Source: an uncultured Rhodospirillales bacterium
GTDB taxonomy: Bacteria > Pseudomonadota > Alphaproteobacteria > Acetobacterales > Acetobacteraceae
Assembly (NCBI GenBank): GCA_903927465.1
Contig: CAIYMY010000094.1
Span: 1 to 42,409, forward strand
Direction of reading: 5' to 3'
DNA length: 42,409 nt
The notes beneath the pieces were generated by a model. It did no database searches. It was not told the origin of the DNA and saw only the letters and a program-made list of their open reading frames with translations. A program made the translations under genes and the position numbers. Positions 8,071-17,244 of this stretch are shown piece by piece. The first letter of the stretch is position 1. Each line of letters begins with the position of its first letter.

Positions 8071-9324
8071 CTACAGCCCCACCGGCCTACCCGCCACCGT
8101 CACCGAAAGCGCCTCTGGCTTCAGCCGCCGCCGCGCCATGCGTGCCGCATCATCGCGGGTAATGGCGCGCAGCCTGTCAGACCGCCCATCCAGCCAATCA
8201 ATCGGGCGACCATTGCGCTGCATGGCGATCAGCGTATTGGCGATGCGTCGGCTATCGGTGAATTGCAGCGCGAGCGACCCGGTCAGGAACGCAATCGCTT
8301 CCGCCATTTCAGCATCATTCGGCCCATCAGCCGCCATGCGCGCCCATTCATCGCGCGTCACGCTAAGCGCCTCGGCAATCTTGCCATTATCGCTCGCGAC
8401 ACTGCCGACAAGCACGCCGCCGCCAAAACCGATATCTAGCCCAACCCCGATCCCATAGGTCAGCCCGCGCTTCACGCGCACGGATTCCGTGAGCCGCGAT
8501 GAAAACCCGCCGCCGCCGAACACCCGCAGCACAATCTGCGCCGTTTCAAATTCCGGATCGCGCGCGCCAATCCCCTCATGCCCAAAGATCGCTTGGGATT
8601 GCGGGCTATCCATGCCGATCACGCGCTGACCAAAGTTGGTAAAGGCGGGCAGCGTTGCCGGCGTTGCGGGCGCGCCTGCGGGCAGCCCCGCGAAAAGCCG
8701 ATCCATCAGCGCGGCCAATGCTTCTGGCTTGATGGCGCCGGCGGCGGCAATGGTCAGCCCGTCCCGCCGCAATTGCTGGGCAAGTACGCCGCGCAGATCA
8801 TCGGCGCTGATGGCGGCCAAGCTCTCCGCCGTACCGCCTGAAGGCCGCCCTGCCGTATGCGTCGGGTAAGCCGCTGCCCAGAAGGCGCGCCCTGCCTGAC
8901 CGCGCGGTGTTTCCAGCGCCTGCCGAGCGCCCGCAATGGCCCGCGCCCGCAGCCGTTCAATCGCGGCCTGATCCAGCCGCGGCGCTGTCATTGCCAAGCG
9001 GGCTAAGCGTTCAGCCTCTGGCAGTGCATCGGTCAGACAGCGAAAGCCGCCATCCGCATCATCCCGCCCCGCGCCGAAGGAAAGCCCAATCCCTGCATCG
9101 CGCAGCGCATCGGTAAAAGCGGCCGCCGGCATATCCCCGGCCCCTTCCGTCAGCAGCGCGAGCGCGAGGCCTGCCGTGCCCTCTCGCCCCGGTGCGTCAA
9201 ACGCCGCCCCACCCGGCCAGGACCAGGAAAGCGAGACCACCGGCACGGAATGATCCTCAACCAGCCAGGCGGTTAGCCCATTGCTGGCAACCCGCTGAAT
9301 GGGCAGGCGAAATGGCGTACTCAT
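8071..9324 (-). CDS. M16 family peptidase-like protein, non-catalytic partner
   Basis: The 417-aa protein has the M16 (pitrilysin/mitochondrial processing peptidase-like) fold. Its N-terminal half lacks the zinc motif HxxEH: the equivalent segment is GTAGLALALLTEGAGDMP. The C-terminal half has the family segments TYGIGVGLDIGFGGGVLVG and LALQFTDSRRIANTL. It overlaps the active M16 gene by 4 bp (ATGA). Such pairs form a heterodimer with one catalytic and one structural subunit. No signal peptide is visible on this subunit, whereas the active partner appears to have one, so the start or the location remains open. It is the last gene of the ileS-led run. Confidence 0.85.
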   Translation of the reverse strand: MSTPFRLPIQRVASNGLTAWLVEDHSVPVVSLSWSWPGGAAFDAPGREGTAGLALALLTEGAGDMPAAAFTDALRDAGIGLSFGAGRDDADGGFRCLTDALPEAERLARLAMTAPRLDQAAIERLRARAIAGARQALETPRGQAGRAFWAAAYPTHTAGRPSGGTAESLAAISADDLRGVLAQQLRRDGLTIAAAGAIKPEALAALMDRLFAGLPAGAPATPATLPAFTNFGQRVIGMDSPQSQAIFGHEGIGARDPEFETAQIVLRVFGGGGFSSRLTESVRVKRGLTYGIGVGLDIGFGGGVLVGSVASDNGKIAEALSVTRDEWARMAADGPNDAEMAEAIAFLTGSLALQFTDSRRIANTLIAMQRNGRPIDWLDGRSDRLRAITRDDAARMARRRLKPEALSVTVAGRPVGL

Positions 9325-10685
9325 GCGGCTGGCAGCAGCCAGGCGGCGCTATTGGGGGCACTGGGCAATACCGCCCGCGCCGCAGCTTCCACTTGATCCC
9401 GTGTCACCGCGCTGATCCGCGCCGGCCAGAATTCCACCGCATCCAAGGGCAAGCCAATCGCAAGCGTCCCCCCCACCATGCGTGGCCCGGCGCCAAACCC
9501 ATCCAAAGCCAGCATTGCGCCTGCGGTAAGCTGGCGGATGGACCGCGCCACTTCTGCTTCCGTGGGACCCTGCTGGATCAGGGTTTCGATCACCGCATTG
9601 GCGGCTTCTTCGAGCCGTTCCGGCGTAACCCCCGGGCGCGGCATGGCGGAAAGATAAAACTCCGTCATCCCCGCCGCATCGCCGTCATACCCAGTGCCGG
9701 CTGATACCGCGAGGCCGGTTTCCACCAGCGCCTTATGCAGCCGGCTCCCTTGCCCGCCGCCAAGCAGATGCGAAAGCACTTCAAGCGGCAGCGCATGGGC
9801 ACGCTCACCGGCGGTCAGCGAAGGCGCCATCCAGGCCTTCAGGAACAGCGCATCCCGCGTCATCGGATCACGCCGGATCAGCCTGGGTTCCGCTGCCTGC
9901 GCCGGCGCCGGCGCACGATCCCGCCGCGCTGCGTCCCGCGCCGGAATGCCCCCGTAATGCTTATCCACCAGCCGCCGCACTTCTTCTTCCGGCACCGCGC
10001 CGCTGATCACCAAGGTCGCATTGGAAGGCGCGTAAAACCGCGCATGGAAGCCGGCCAGATCATCGCGGGAAATGGCGCGGATCTCATCCTCCCAGCCAAT
10101 AATGGGCCTGCCCGCCCAATGCTGCCGGCCCCAAAGGGCGGCCGTAAACGCCTCCCTGAACCTTGCCCTCGGGTTGGAATCCGTCCTTTGCTGGCGTTCT
10201 TCCAGCACCACACCGCGCTCACTTTCCAGGAATTCCTGCGGGATCAGCGCGGCCGCCATGCGGTCCGCCTCCATCTCCAGGATCATGCCAAGGCGCGAAG
10301 CCTCCACCGCCTGATGGTAGGCGGTCACATCACGCGACGTGAAGGCATTATCATTGCCGCCTTCCCGCGCGACCAGCCGAGAAAAATCGCCCACCCCAAT
10401 TTTTGGGCTGCCCTTGAACATCATATGTTCCAGGAAATGCGCCACACCCGAACGCCCCGCCGGGTCTTCGGCCCCGCCCGCAGCAAAAAACAAATACTGC
10501 GTGACCACCGGCGCCCGGCTGAAGGGGATGAAGGCCACTTCAAGCCCATTGGCCAATCGCCATTGTTGAGCGCCGAACAGCGGGCGCTCTGCGCGCGCAG
10601 GCTGGGCGGTTTGGGCAATGGCAGGGCCTGCCGCGCATAGCGCAGCAGCAGAGGCAAGGGTTTGGCGGCGGGTCAAAAGGATCAT
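9321..10685 (-). CDS. M16 family zinc peptidase, catalytic subunit
   Basis: The 454-aa protein has a twin-arginine-like signal (MILLTRRQTLASAAALCAAG, cleavage probably after PAIAQ). The zinc motif HFLEH (H83, E86, H87) follows, with the distal Glu in the segment EASRLGMILEMEADRM. The frame is open upstream to 10781, but that extension is encoded by a dispersed repeat (10729-10834), so ATG 10685 is chosen. It probably degrades peptides or processes proteins in the periplasm with the downstream inactive partner. A conserved order (lspA, DUF3035 lipoprotein, two M16 genes) is known in alphaproteobacteria. Confidence 0.88.
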   Translation of the reverse strand: MILLTRRQTLASAAALCAAGPAIAQTAQPARAERPLFGAQQWRLANGLEVAFIPFSRAPVVTQYLFFAAGGAEDPAGRSGVAHFLEHMMFKGSPKIGVGDFSRLVAREGGNDNAFTSRDVTAYHQAVEASRLGMILEMEADRMAAALIPQEFLESERGVVLEERQQRTDSNPRARFREAFTAALWGRQHWAGRPIIGWEDEIRAISRDDLAGFHARFYAPSNATLVISGAVPEEEVRRLVDKHYGGIPARDAARRDRAPAPAQAAEPRLIRRDPMTRDALFLKAWMAPSLTAGERAHALPLEVLSHLLGGGQGSRLHKALVETGLAVSAGTGYDGDAAGMTEFYLSAMPRPGVTPERLEEAANAVIETLIQQGPTEAEVARSIRQLTAGAMLALDGFGAGPRMVGGTLAIGLPLDAVEFWPARISAVTRDQVEAAARAVLPSAPNSAAWLLPAA

Positions 10686-10728
10686 GCCCCCAGAGATGGT
10701 ATTAGACTGGATGGAATCCAGCCTGGCC

Positions 10729-10834
10729 GGAGCATTTTCAAGCCAAGTGGAATCACTTGGCGACTCGGAAAATGCGACCAAACAAAGGTTTAGTGCGTGT
10801 CCGGTGAACGAATGTGAACGGGAAACGCACTAAG
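10729..10834 (-). repeat. Dispersed composite repeat, copy 1 (palindrome plus hairpin)
   Basis: Read on the minus strand, the element starts at the base right after the DUF3035 TGA stop (10835). An imperfect 40-bp palindrome comes first, with GTTCAC twice at a 10-base period. A linker ending TTTGTTTGGTC follows, then a nested hairpin: outer arms GCATTTTC/GAAAATGC, inner arms CCAAGTG/CACTTGG, loop ATTC. The same order occurs at 30725-30837 in the opposite strand orientation. Differences between the copies keep pairing: inner stem T-A versus C-G, outer stem T-A versus C-G, and palindrome pairs 5-36 and 6-35 both swapped. There is no coding gene inside. Confidence 0.85.
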
Positions 10835-11410
10835 TCAGAAGCCGAGCCTCTGCCAAAAGCTCCGCGCCCGCGGCTGCTCGATTGGCGTATCACCGGCAGT
10901 GCCTTCAATCCCAAGCGCGGCATTTTCACGAATACGCTCCCGCTCGCGGGCTGGGTCAACGGCAATGCCCGCCGGCGGAGGATCCCGCCAGAAAATCAAC
11001 CTATCCGCCACATCACGCGGCGGCCGATCCAGCCTTTGGCTTTCGTCATCTACACGCCGACGAATATCGGGCGTCGCGGCAGGCCCAGCCGCCTGCAAAA
11101 GCGCCATCTCACCCACACTACCCCCGGCAGCCCGCGGCGGCTGGCGCGGGTCACGCAGCGCGAGCGAAGGCACCAACACAGCCTCCGCCTCATCACGCGC
11201 GCTCCGCTCCATCGGGCGGACCGCACCAGGGCGCGGCGGCGGCAAGCCACCCGACAGGTCCGGCGGCATGGATAGCGGCGCCCTTGTGGTCACACGGAAT
11301 TCATCCGGCGCATCCCGAATGAAGCCAAGCGAACGCGCCGTATTCTCCCCACAGCCGACAAGCAGCAGCAAGGCAAAAGCAGGAATCAGGGTCTGGGGAC
11401 GCAGAATCAT
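10835..11410 (-). CDS. DUF3035 family lipoprotein
   Basis: The 191-aa product has a lipoprotein signal with lipobox LVGC (Cys at about 20), followed by NTARSLGFIRDAPDEF and VTTRAPLSMPPD, the signature of the DUF3035 family. Downstream it is low-complexity, rich in Pro, Arg and Ala. Its function is unknown; an outer-membrane or inner-membrane lipoprotein is expected. It overlaps lspA by ATGA, fitting that its own maturation needs LspA. Its stop codon is directly followed by the dispersed repeat. Confidence 0.85.
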   Translation of the reverse strand: MILRPQTLIPAFALLLLVGCGENTARSLGFIRDAPDEFRVTTRAPLSMPPDLSGGLPPPRPGAVRPMERSARDEAEAVLVPSLALRDPRQPPRAAGGSVGEMALLQAAGPAATPDIRRRVDDESQRLDRPPRDVADRLIFWRDPPPAGIAVDPARERERIRENAALGIEGTAGDTPIEQPRARSFWQRLGF

Positions 11411-11964
11411 GTGATATCTTTAGGCGTTCGGCGAGGCGGCAACAAGGCATCCAACAACAACACCCCAACCCCGCAAACAATCGCGGCATCCGCCACATTG
11501 AACACATACCAATGCCAGCCCCAAGCATGGGCATCCACGAAATCCACTACCGCCCCAAAACGCAAGCGATCCAAGACATTACCAAAAGCGCCGCCAATCA
11601 CGGCACCCAGCGCCAGCGCCACCATCCGCCCCTCGGCCCGCGCCAGCCAACGGAGCAAAAACACGGCAATCGCACCCGCCAGCCCGGCCAAAACCAACTG
11701 ATTCCAAGGACCATCGCCGGAAAACAGACCAAAGGTCACACCGCGATTCCAGACCATTGAAAGATCAAGGCCGAAAGGGCCTGCCGAAAACAGGGGGATG
11801 TTCTGGACCTCGGGCAACGACAAAACATCCAACACAAACCACTTTGTCAGTTGGTCAAAAACGAAGATAAACCCCGCAAATATCAAACCTAGGCGGAGCA
11901 GGCCGGGGGCGCTGCCCCCAAGCCCCCGCTGGGGAGACAGTGTCTCCCCAGACCCCGCCGACAT
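11407..11964 (-). CDS. lspA: Lipoprotein signal peptidase (signal peptidase II)
   Basis: LspA is an inner-membrane aspartic protease that cleaves prolipoproteins before the lipidated Cys. Family motifs are DQLTKWFV, NRGVTFGLFSGDG, GNVLDRLRFGAVVDFV (catalytic Asp in VLDR) and FNVADAAI (second catalytic Asp), spread over four hydrophobic segments. ATG 11964 shares one base with the ileS stop (TAATG) and gives 185 aa. Its first 20 codons are built from two GC-rich palindromes (11905-11950) and look unlike any LspA N-terminus. A TTG near 11888, after the sequence CTAGGT, would start at the natural first helix (LIFAGFIFVF). The start is therefore uncertain; the gene is not. Confidence 0.92.
   Translation of the reverse strand: MSAGSGETLSPQRGLGGSAPGLLRLGLIFAGFIFVFDQLTKWFVLDVLSLPEVQNIPLFSAGPFGLDLSMVWNRGVTFGLFSGDGPWNQLVLAGLAGAIAVFLLRWLARAEGRMVALALGAVIGGAFGNVLDRLRFGAVVDFVDAHAWGWHWYVFNVADAAIVCGVGVLLLDALLPPRRTPKDIT
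11905..11950. repeat. Two GC-rich palindromes in the 5' end of lspA
   Basis: Bases 11905-11919 are GGGGGC-GCT-GCCCCC. Bases 11930-11950 are a perfect 10-bp inverted repeat (TGGGGAGACA/TGTCTCCCCA) around one G. The pair resembles intergenic palindromic repeats of GC-rich alphaproteobacteria, but here it sits inside the reading frame, encoding about residues 4-20 of the longer LspA. Only this copy was noticed in the window. Confidence 0.7.
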
Positions 11965-14927
11965 TAAAGGGACTCGACCACCGCGTCGCAGCGGCGGCAG
12001 AGGGTGGGGTGGGCCGAACAATCGCCGACTTCGGGCAGCACGCGCCAGCAGCGGTCACATTTGGCGCCGGGGGCGGGGTGGAACACCGCGGCAGCATCGG
12101 CAGCACCATCGGCCACAAAAGCACCCTCAGGCGCCACATCCGAGGAAAGCCCAAAGCCCGACGTAATACAAAGCTCGGCCCACAAATCAGGCGACAATAG
12201 CGCGGCATCCTCAGCCGCTACATGCAATACCGGTGCGGCTTGCAAGGATGAACCAATCTCCTGCGCAACACGCGCACGCTCAAGCGCCCCCGTCACGGCA
12301 CGACGCAAATCACGCAACCGCGACCACTTCGCGGCCAGCGCCGGGTCCTTCCAGCCCCCCGGCACAAAGGGGAAATCGAGCAAATGCACACTCCCCCCCT
12401 GATCCGGGAAACGCGCAAGCCAGGCTTCCTCAGCCGTGAACACCAATACCGGCGCGAACCAGGCACAAAGACACCGATGCAAAACATCAAGCACCGTCCG
12501 CGCCGCCCGCCGGCGCAGCGCATCCGCGGCATCGCAGTAAAGGGCGTCTTTGCGGATATCGAAGTAAAAGGCCGAAAGATCAGTGGCGCAGAATTGGTGG
12601 ATTTCCGGATAAACCCCGGTCCAATCATGGGTTTCCACCGCACGCCTGATCTTCGCATCCAATTCAGTCAAGCGATGCAGCAACCAACGCTCCAACTCCG
12701 GCAATTCAGCATAGGGAACGATCTCATCTTCCGTGAAACCATCCAAATTGCCGAGCAGCCAGCGCAAGGTATTCCGGATGCGCCGATACAATTCCGCCTG
12801 CTGCTTCAGGATTTCCGGGCCGATGCGCAAATCAAGCGAGGTATCGGAATTCATCACCCAAAGGCGCAGAATATCCGCGCCATATTGCTTCATCGCATCC
12901 TGCGGCGCAGTGACATTGCCCATGGATTTGGACATTTTCCGCCCTTGCTCATCCAGCACAAAACCATGCGTCAGCACGGCCTTGAAGGGCGCGACACCAT
13001 TGGTGCCAACAGATTCCAACAGCGATGAATGAAACCAACCGCGATGCTGGTCCGACCCTTCCAGATAAAGATCAGCCGGGAAAGGCAACCCACGCGGCGG
13101 CAGCACAAAGGCATGGGTGGAGCCTGATTCAAACCAGACATCCACAATATCCATCACCTGCTCATAGGCTTCCGGATCACGGTCTGGGCCGAGGAAACGC
13201 GCCGCCGCACCTAGCTTATACCAGGCATCAGCGCCCTCAGCACGGAAGGCTTCCATCACGCGTTCGATGATCGCCGGATCGCGTAGCGGCTCGCCCGACT
13301 GCTTGCTTACGAAAACCGGGATCGGCACGCCCCAGGCGCGTTGGCGGCTGATGCACCAATCGGGCCGCGCCGCCACCATGGAACCGATGCGGTTCCGCCC
13401 GGCATCCGGCACGAAGTGAGTCTTGGCGATGGCATCCAAAGATTTCGCGCGGATCGCATTGGCATCATCCATGGCGATGAACCATTGCGGCGTCGCGCGG
13501 AAAATCACCGGCTTCTTGGACCGCCAGCTATGCGGATAGCTATGCGTGAGCTTACCCGTCGCGGCCAGCGTCCCCGCAGCCTCCATCGCCGCATAAACGG
13601 CTGTATGCGCCTTGAAGACATGCAAGCCCTCAAACCCCGGCGCGTGATGGGTGAAGGTGCCGTCGTCGTTCACGGTTTCCGGGATTGGCAGGTTGTGTGC
13701 GCGGCCCAGATTGAAGTCATCCTCACCATGGCCAGGCGCGATATGCACAAAACCCGTGCCGGCTTCGGTGGTGACGAAATCGCCGGGCAGCAAAGGCACA
13801 TCGAATTCATAGCCGCCGATGACTTTATGAAGCGCACTTAGCCAGGGTCGCTGGTCGTCGGCCTTCAACCCAAAAAGCACCTGATAATGTACTTCCGTGC
13901 TAATCGAGTTACTCAAAAGGGGATGGCCCGAATTCGCGACGAAATCGAAATGAGCCCGATTGAGCGGGTGCGCCGCCATCGCGCCGGCCAATTCCGCCCC
14001 CTTGATCACGCGCTTGATGCTATGCGCGCCAACGCCGGCATCCTTCTCAAACTGCGGCAGCAAGGGCAGCGCCACCAGCAGCCGATCGCCCACCTTCAGA
14101 TAGGATTTTTCAGCCAGGTCTTCGACATGCACCAACGCGTAATCAATCTCCGCCCCATACGCCACCGCGCGATTGCCCGGCATGGTCCAGGGCGTCGTGG
14201 TCCAGATCACCACATCAGCGCCCACCAGATCCGCCGCGCCCGCTTTCAGGATGCGGAACTTGGCATGCAGCGTTGGGCTGACATGATCATGATATTCAAT
14301 CTCCGCTTCCGCCAGCGCGGTTTTCTCGACCGGGCTCCACATCACCGGGCGCAGCCCGCGATAGAGTGACCCATTCATCAGAAACTTGCCGATCTCCCCC
14401 GCAATCGCGGCTTCTGAGGCGAAATCCATCGTCGCGTAACGATCCGCCCAATCGCCGGCGACACCAAGGCGGATGAATTCCTCCCGCTGTACTTGCAGCC
14501 AATGTTCGGCATAGGCGCGGCATTCGGCGCGGAAATCCAAAACGGGCACCGCATCCTTATCGCGGCCCTTTTTGCGGTATTCTTCTTCAACCTTCCATTC
14601 AATCGGCAGGCCGTGGCAATCCCAGCCGGGGACGTAATTCGCATCAAACCCCGCCATTTGCGCGGCGCGATTGATCACATCCTTCAGAATTTTATTGAGC
14701 GCATGGCCGATATGCAGATTGCCATTGGCATAAGGCGGGCCATCATGCAGCACGAAACTCTCGCGGCCTTTAGATTGCGCGCGCAGCCTCTCCCACAATT
14801 TCAGGCGGTCCCAGCGCGCGAGCGTATCGGGCTCACGCTTCGGCAAATCGCCGCGCATGGGAAAGCCGGTCTGCGGCAGGAAGACGGTGCCGCGATAATC
14901 GCGGGCCTCTTTGGGGCTATCATTCAT
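11964..14927 (-). CDS. ileS: Isoleucyl-tRNA synthetase
   Basis: The 987-aa class Ia synthetase charges tRNA-Ile. It has the HIGH motif in NGNLHIGHALNK, a large CP1 editing domain (with WTTTPWTMPGNRAVA), the KMSKS motif in GRKMSKSMGN, an anticodon-binding domain, and a C-terminal zinc ribbon (CDRCWR and CRRCDAVV). Length and order are normal for the bacterial enzyme. It is followed by lspA with a TAATG junction. The 165 bp upstream to ribF hold a strong stem-loop (15002-15025) and room for its own promoter. Confidence 0.98.
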   Translation of the reverse strand: MNDSPKEARDYRGTVFLPQTGFPMRGDLPKREPDTLARWDRLKLWERLRAQSKGRESFVLHDGPPYANGNLHIGHALNKILKDVINRAAQMAGFDANYVPGWDCHGLPIEWKVEEEYRKKGRDKDAVPVLDFRAECRAYAEHWLQVQREEFIRLGVAGDWADRYATMDFASEAAIAGEIGKFLMNGSLYRGLRPVMWSPVEKTALAEAEIEYHDHVSPTLHAKFRILKAGAADLVGADVVIWTTTPWTMPGNRAVAYGAEIDYALVHVEDLAEKSYLKVGDRLLVALPLLPQFEKDAGVGAHSIKRVIKGAELAGAMAAHPLNRAHFDFVANSGHPLLSNSISTEVHYQVLFGLKADDQRPWLSALHKVIGGYEFDVPLLPGDFVTTEAGTGFVHIAPGHGEDDFNLGRAHNLPIPETVNDDGTFTHHAPGFEGLHVFKAHTAVYAAMEAAGTLAATGKLTHSYPHSWRSKKPVIFRATPQWFIAMDDANAIRAKSLDAIAKTHFVPDAGRNRIGSMVAARPDWCISRQRAWGVPIPVFVSKQSGEPLRDPAIIERVMEAFRAEGADAWYKLGAAARFLGPDRDPEAYEQVMDIVDVWFESGSTHAFVLPPRGLPFPADLYLEGSDQHRGWFHSSLLESVGTNGVAPFKAVLTHGFVLDEQGRKMSKSMGNVTAPQDAMKQYGADILRLWVMNSDTSLDLRIGPEILKQQAELYRRIRNTLRWLLGNLDGFTEDEIVPYAELPELERWLLHRLTELDAKIRRAVETHDWTGVYPEIHQFCATDLSAFYFDIRKDALYCDAADALRRRAARTVLDVLHRCLCAWFAPVLVFTAEEAWLARFPDQGGSVHLLDFPFVPGGWKDPALAAKWSRLRDLRRAVTGALERARVAQEIGSSLQAAPVLHVAAEDAALLSPDLWAELCITSGFGLSSDVAPEGAFVADGAADAAAVFHPAPGAKCDRCWRVLPEVGDCSAHPTLCRRCDAVVESL

Positions 14928-15001
14928 GGTTTTGAGCCTTGCGGGCTGAAAGGGGCCACCGGGCAGCGGCGGCGAAGGTGAAAGATACGGGGCTGGGTCT
15001 T

Positions 15002-15025
15002 CCCGGCCTTCAGCGGAAGGCCGGG
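15002..15025 (-). terminator. Stem-loop between ribF and ileS, possible terminator
   Basis: CCCGGCCTT (15002-15010) pairs perfectly with AAGGCCGGG (15017-15025) around CAGCGG. It lies about 70 bases after the ribF stop on the minus strand. No T-run follows on either strand, so it may be a weak or Rho-assisted terminator, or an mRNA-stabilising stem. Confidence 0.4.
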
Positions 15026-15092
15026 CGGGTAATTCGCGCCGGTATCATCACGATTTTCATGGGGAGCATATGGGCGCGGGCCATACGGGCGG

Positions 15093-16019
15093 TCAAGCCA
15101 GCGCCACGCGGGCATTCGCCACATCCGCTTCAATGGCGGCTTTCAGCGTTTCCAACCCATCAAACTTCGCGTCGGGGCGCAGGAACTGCACCAGCCGCAC
15201 CCCGATTTCCTGGCCGTAAATATCGCCGGCAAAATCGAAGATATAAACCTCCAACCGCGTCACCTTATCGCCGCCGAGCGTTGGCCGCCGCCCGATATTG
15301 GCGACCCCCTTGGCCGTCCCGCCCCCAGGCAGCGCCACCGTGACGGCATAGACCCCCCGCGCCGGTTCCAAATGCCGATCGAGCCAGATATTCGCGGTCG
15401 GCCAGCCAAGCACCCGCCCAAGCTTATCCCCATGCACCACCGTGCCGCGGATTTCCCATGGCCGGCCAAGCTTTTCCGCCGCCCGGTCCGGATAGCCATC
15501 CTGCAACAGCCGGCGGATGCGGGTGGAGGAAATCGCCTCCCCCCCCTGTTCCAAAGGCGGCACAATGGAAAGCCCCATGCCGCGCGCAGCGGCTTCGCGT
15601 GCCAGCAAGCGCACATCGCCGCCGCGCCGATTGCCGAAGGCGAAATCAGGCCCGCTCGCCAAATGCTTGGCACCTAGCGCCTTGTGCAACACCTGATCCA
15701 CAAAGGCTTCCGCCGAAAGGGCAGCGAATTCATCATCAAAGCTGAGCGCATAGACAAAGCGCGCGCCGGCATCGGCAAGGCATGCCGCCTTGGCCGGCAG
15801 CAGAGTCAGCCGAAAGGCCGGATCATCCGGGCGGAAATGCTCACGCGGATGGGGTTCAAAGGTCAGCACCGCCAGCGGCAGTTCGGGCCGCGCCGCTTGC
15901 GCTGCCTTCAGCACCGCAACATGCCCCAGATGCACGCCATCAAAATTGCCAAGCGCCACCGTCGCGCCGCGCGCTTCCTTCGGGATAGCCCGCCAATCGC
16001 TGAAAATTTTCGGCGCCAT
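15093..16019 (-). CDS. ribF: Bifunctional riboflavin kinase/FAD synthetase
   Basis: The 308-aa enzyme converts riboflavin to FMN and then FAD. The N-terminal nucleotidyltransferase has GNFDGVHLGH near residue 25 and ISSTRIRRLL. The C-terminal flavokinase domain has GRVLGWPTANI and the Glu-containing LEVYIFDF segment. ATG 16019 overlaps the stop of the LOG gene by one base (TGATG); an in-frame start 24 bp upstream is less likely. Length is standard. Confidence 0.95.
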   Translation of the reverse strand: MAPKIFSDWRAIPKEARGATVALGNFDGVHLGHVAVLKAAQAARPELPLAVLTFEPHPREHFRPDDPAFRLTLLPAKAACLADAGARFVYALSFDDEFAALSAEAFVDQVLHKALGAKHLASGPDFAFGNRRGGDVRLLAREAAARGMGLSIVPPLEQGGEAISSTRIRRLLQDGYPDRAAEKLGRPWEIRGTVVHGDKLGRVLGWPTANIWLDRHLEPARGVYAVTVALPGGGTAKGVANIGRRPTLGGDKVTRLEVYIFDFAGDIYGQEIGVRLVQFLRPDAKFDGLETLKAAIEADVANARVALA

Positions 16020-16600
16020 CACGTTTCCCCAGGGCTGAGCCAACGCGGCACATCGGGCGGCGAGAAGCGCGCAAGCGCATCAATCGCGGCGGCACCATCC
16101 GGGGCCAGCATCGCCGCAGCGCGCATCTCGGTCCGCAAAAACCCTTCCGCAAGCATGTGATCCAGCGCCCCCATCAGCTTCTGCCAATAGCCGAGCGTGT
16201 CCACGAAAACGATGCCCTTCCGTTGAATGCCAAGCTGCAACCAGGTCAGGGTTTCCACCGCTTCTTCAAGGCTGCCATAGCCGCCGGGCAGCACGATGAA
16301 GCCATCGGAAAGCTCGGCCATCAGCGCCTTGCGTTCATGCATGGAAGCAACCACGCGCATATCCTTGAGCTGTTTGGCGCCCGCTTCGCGCGCCACCAGC
16401 CCATGGGGGATGATGCCAATCACCTCAGCGCCCGCATCCTGTGCGGCAGCCGAAACCGCGCCCATCAGCCCAACACCACCCCCGCCATAAACCAGGCCAA
16501 GCCCGCGCGCGGCGAGCTCTCGCCCCAGAGCGGCGGCGGCAGCGGCATATTCAGGGCGGGCACCGGCGGCGGAGCCGGCAAAAACACAAACGCGGCGCAT
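16019..16600 (-). CDS. LOG-family Rossmann protein (TIGR00730)
   Basis: The 193-aa protein belongs to the LOG/TIGR00730 family, which hydrolyses nucleoside 5'-monophosphates such as cytokinin riboside monophosphates. It shows the N-terminal CVFAGSAAGARPEYA, the GLVYGGGGVGLMGAV loop, the phosphate-binding motif PGGYGSLEEAVE and the catalytic region MHERKALM. ATG 16600 (MRRVCVF) is chosen over an upstream in-frame start because it matches the family N-terminus. It lies 4 bp from the MaoC gene and overlaps ribF. The true substrate in bacteria is unclear. Confidence 0.9.
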   Translation of the reverse strand: MRRVCVFAGSAAGARPEYAAAAAALGRELAARGLGLVYGGGGVGLMGAVSAAAQDAGAEVIGIIPHGLVAREAGAKQLKDMRVVASMHERKALMAELSDGFIVLPGGYGSLEEAVETLTWLQLGIQRKGIVFVDTLGYWQKLMGALDHMLAEGFLRTEMRAAAMLAPDGAAAIDALARFSPPDVPRWLSPGET

Positions 16601-16604
16601 GGGC

Positions 16605-17048
16605 TTACTCCGCTGCCTTGGCGATGGCCGCGCGAGAGGGGACGGAGACAAACGCCTCCCCCTCCAGCACCGGCTCACCCTTGACCAGACAAACGGTTTT
16701 CAGCGTCGCGCGGTGCTTTTCGGGGTGGAGTGCGGCGACTTCGACAATGGCGGTGACGGTTTCCCCGATTTTCACCGGGGCGCGGAATTTCAGCGTTTGC
16801 GACATATAAATGGTGCCCGGTCCGGGGAGTTGCGTGCCCAGCACCTTGGTAATCAAGCCCGCCGCCAGCATGCCATGCGCGATGCGTTCCTTGAAGATGG
16901 AGGTGGCAGCGTATTCCGCATCCAGATGCATGGGGTTGGTATCGCCGGTGACGGCGGCGAACAGCACGATATCGGCTTCCGTGATGGTTTTGGAAAACTT
17001 GGCGGTCAGCCCCACCGTCAGGTCTTCAAAGAAATAGATTTCCGCCAT
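16605..17048 (-). CDS. MaoC-like (R)-specific enoyl-CoA hydratase
   Basis: The 147-aa single hot-dog-fold protein matches the MaoC/PhaJ family. The hydratase signature is FAAVTGDTNPMHLDAEYAA, with the catalytic Asp and His in GDTNPMHLD, then RIAHGMLAAGL. It would hydrate trans-2-enoyl-CoA to (R)-3-hydroxyacyl-CoA, but PHA synthesis or beta-oxidation genes are not adjacent. It heads the minus-strand run into the LOG and ribF genes, with about 196 bp without a gene upstream (17049-17244). Confidence 0.88.
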   Translation of the reverse strand: MAEIYFFEDLTVGLTAKFSKTITEADIVLFAAVTGDTNPMHLDAEYAATSIFKERIAHGMLAAGLITKVLGTQLPGPGTIYMSQTLKFRAPVKIGETVTAIVEVAALHPEKHRATLKTVCLVKGEPVLEGEAFVSVPSRAAIAKAAE

Positions 17049-17244
17049 GGCCTAGGCCCCCGCTTCGCCGTGCTGCATTGCGAAAGGGTGTTAAAGCAGA
17101 TTGGCGCCGGGTGGAATGACCCAGGCGCGGCGGCTGGCGTGTGGTTTTGCCCTTGCGGGTTTTTCTTGCGGGGCGCCGGGCGCGGCGGCCGAGGGACGGC
17201 AGGCGTTCCTCGGCTCACCTTTCCTCCCTTTGCTTTGAAGTGTT

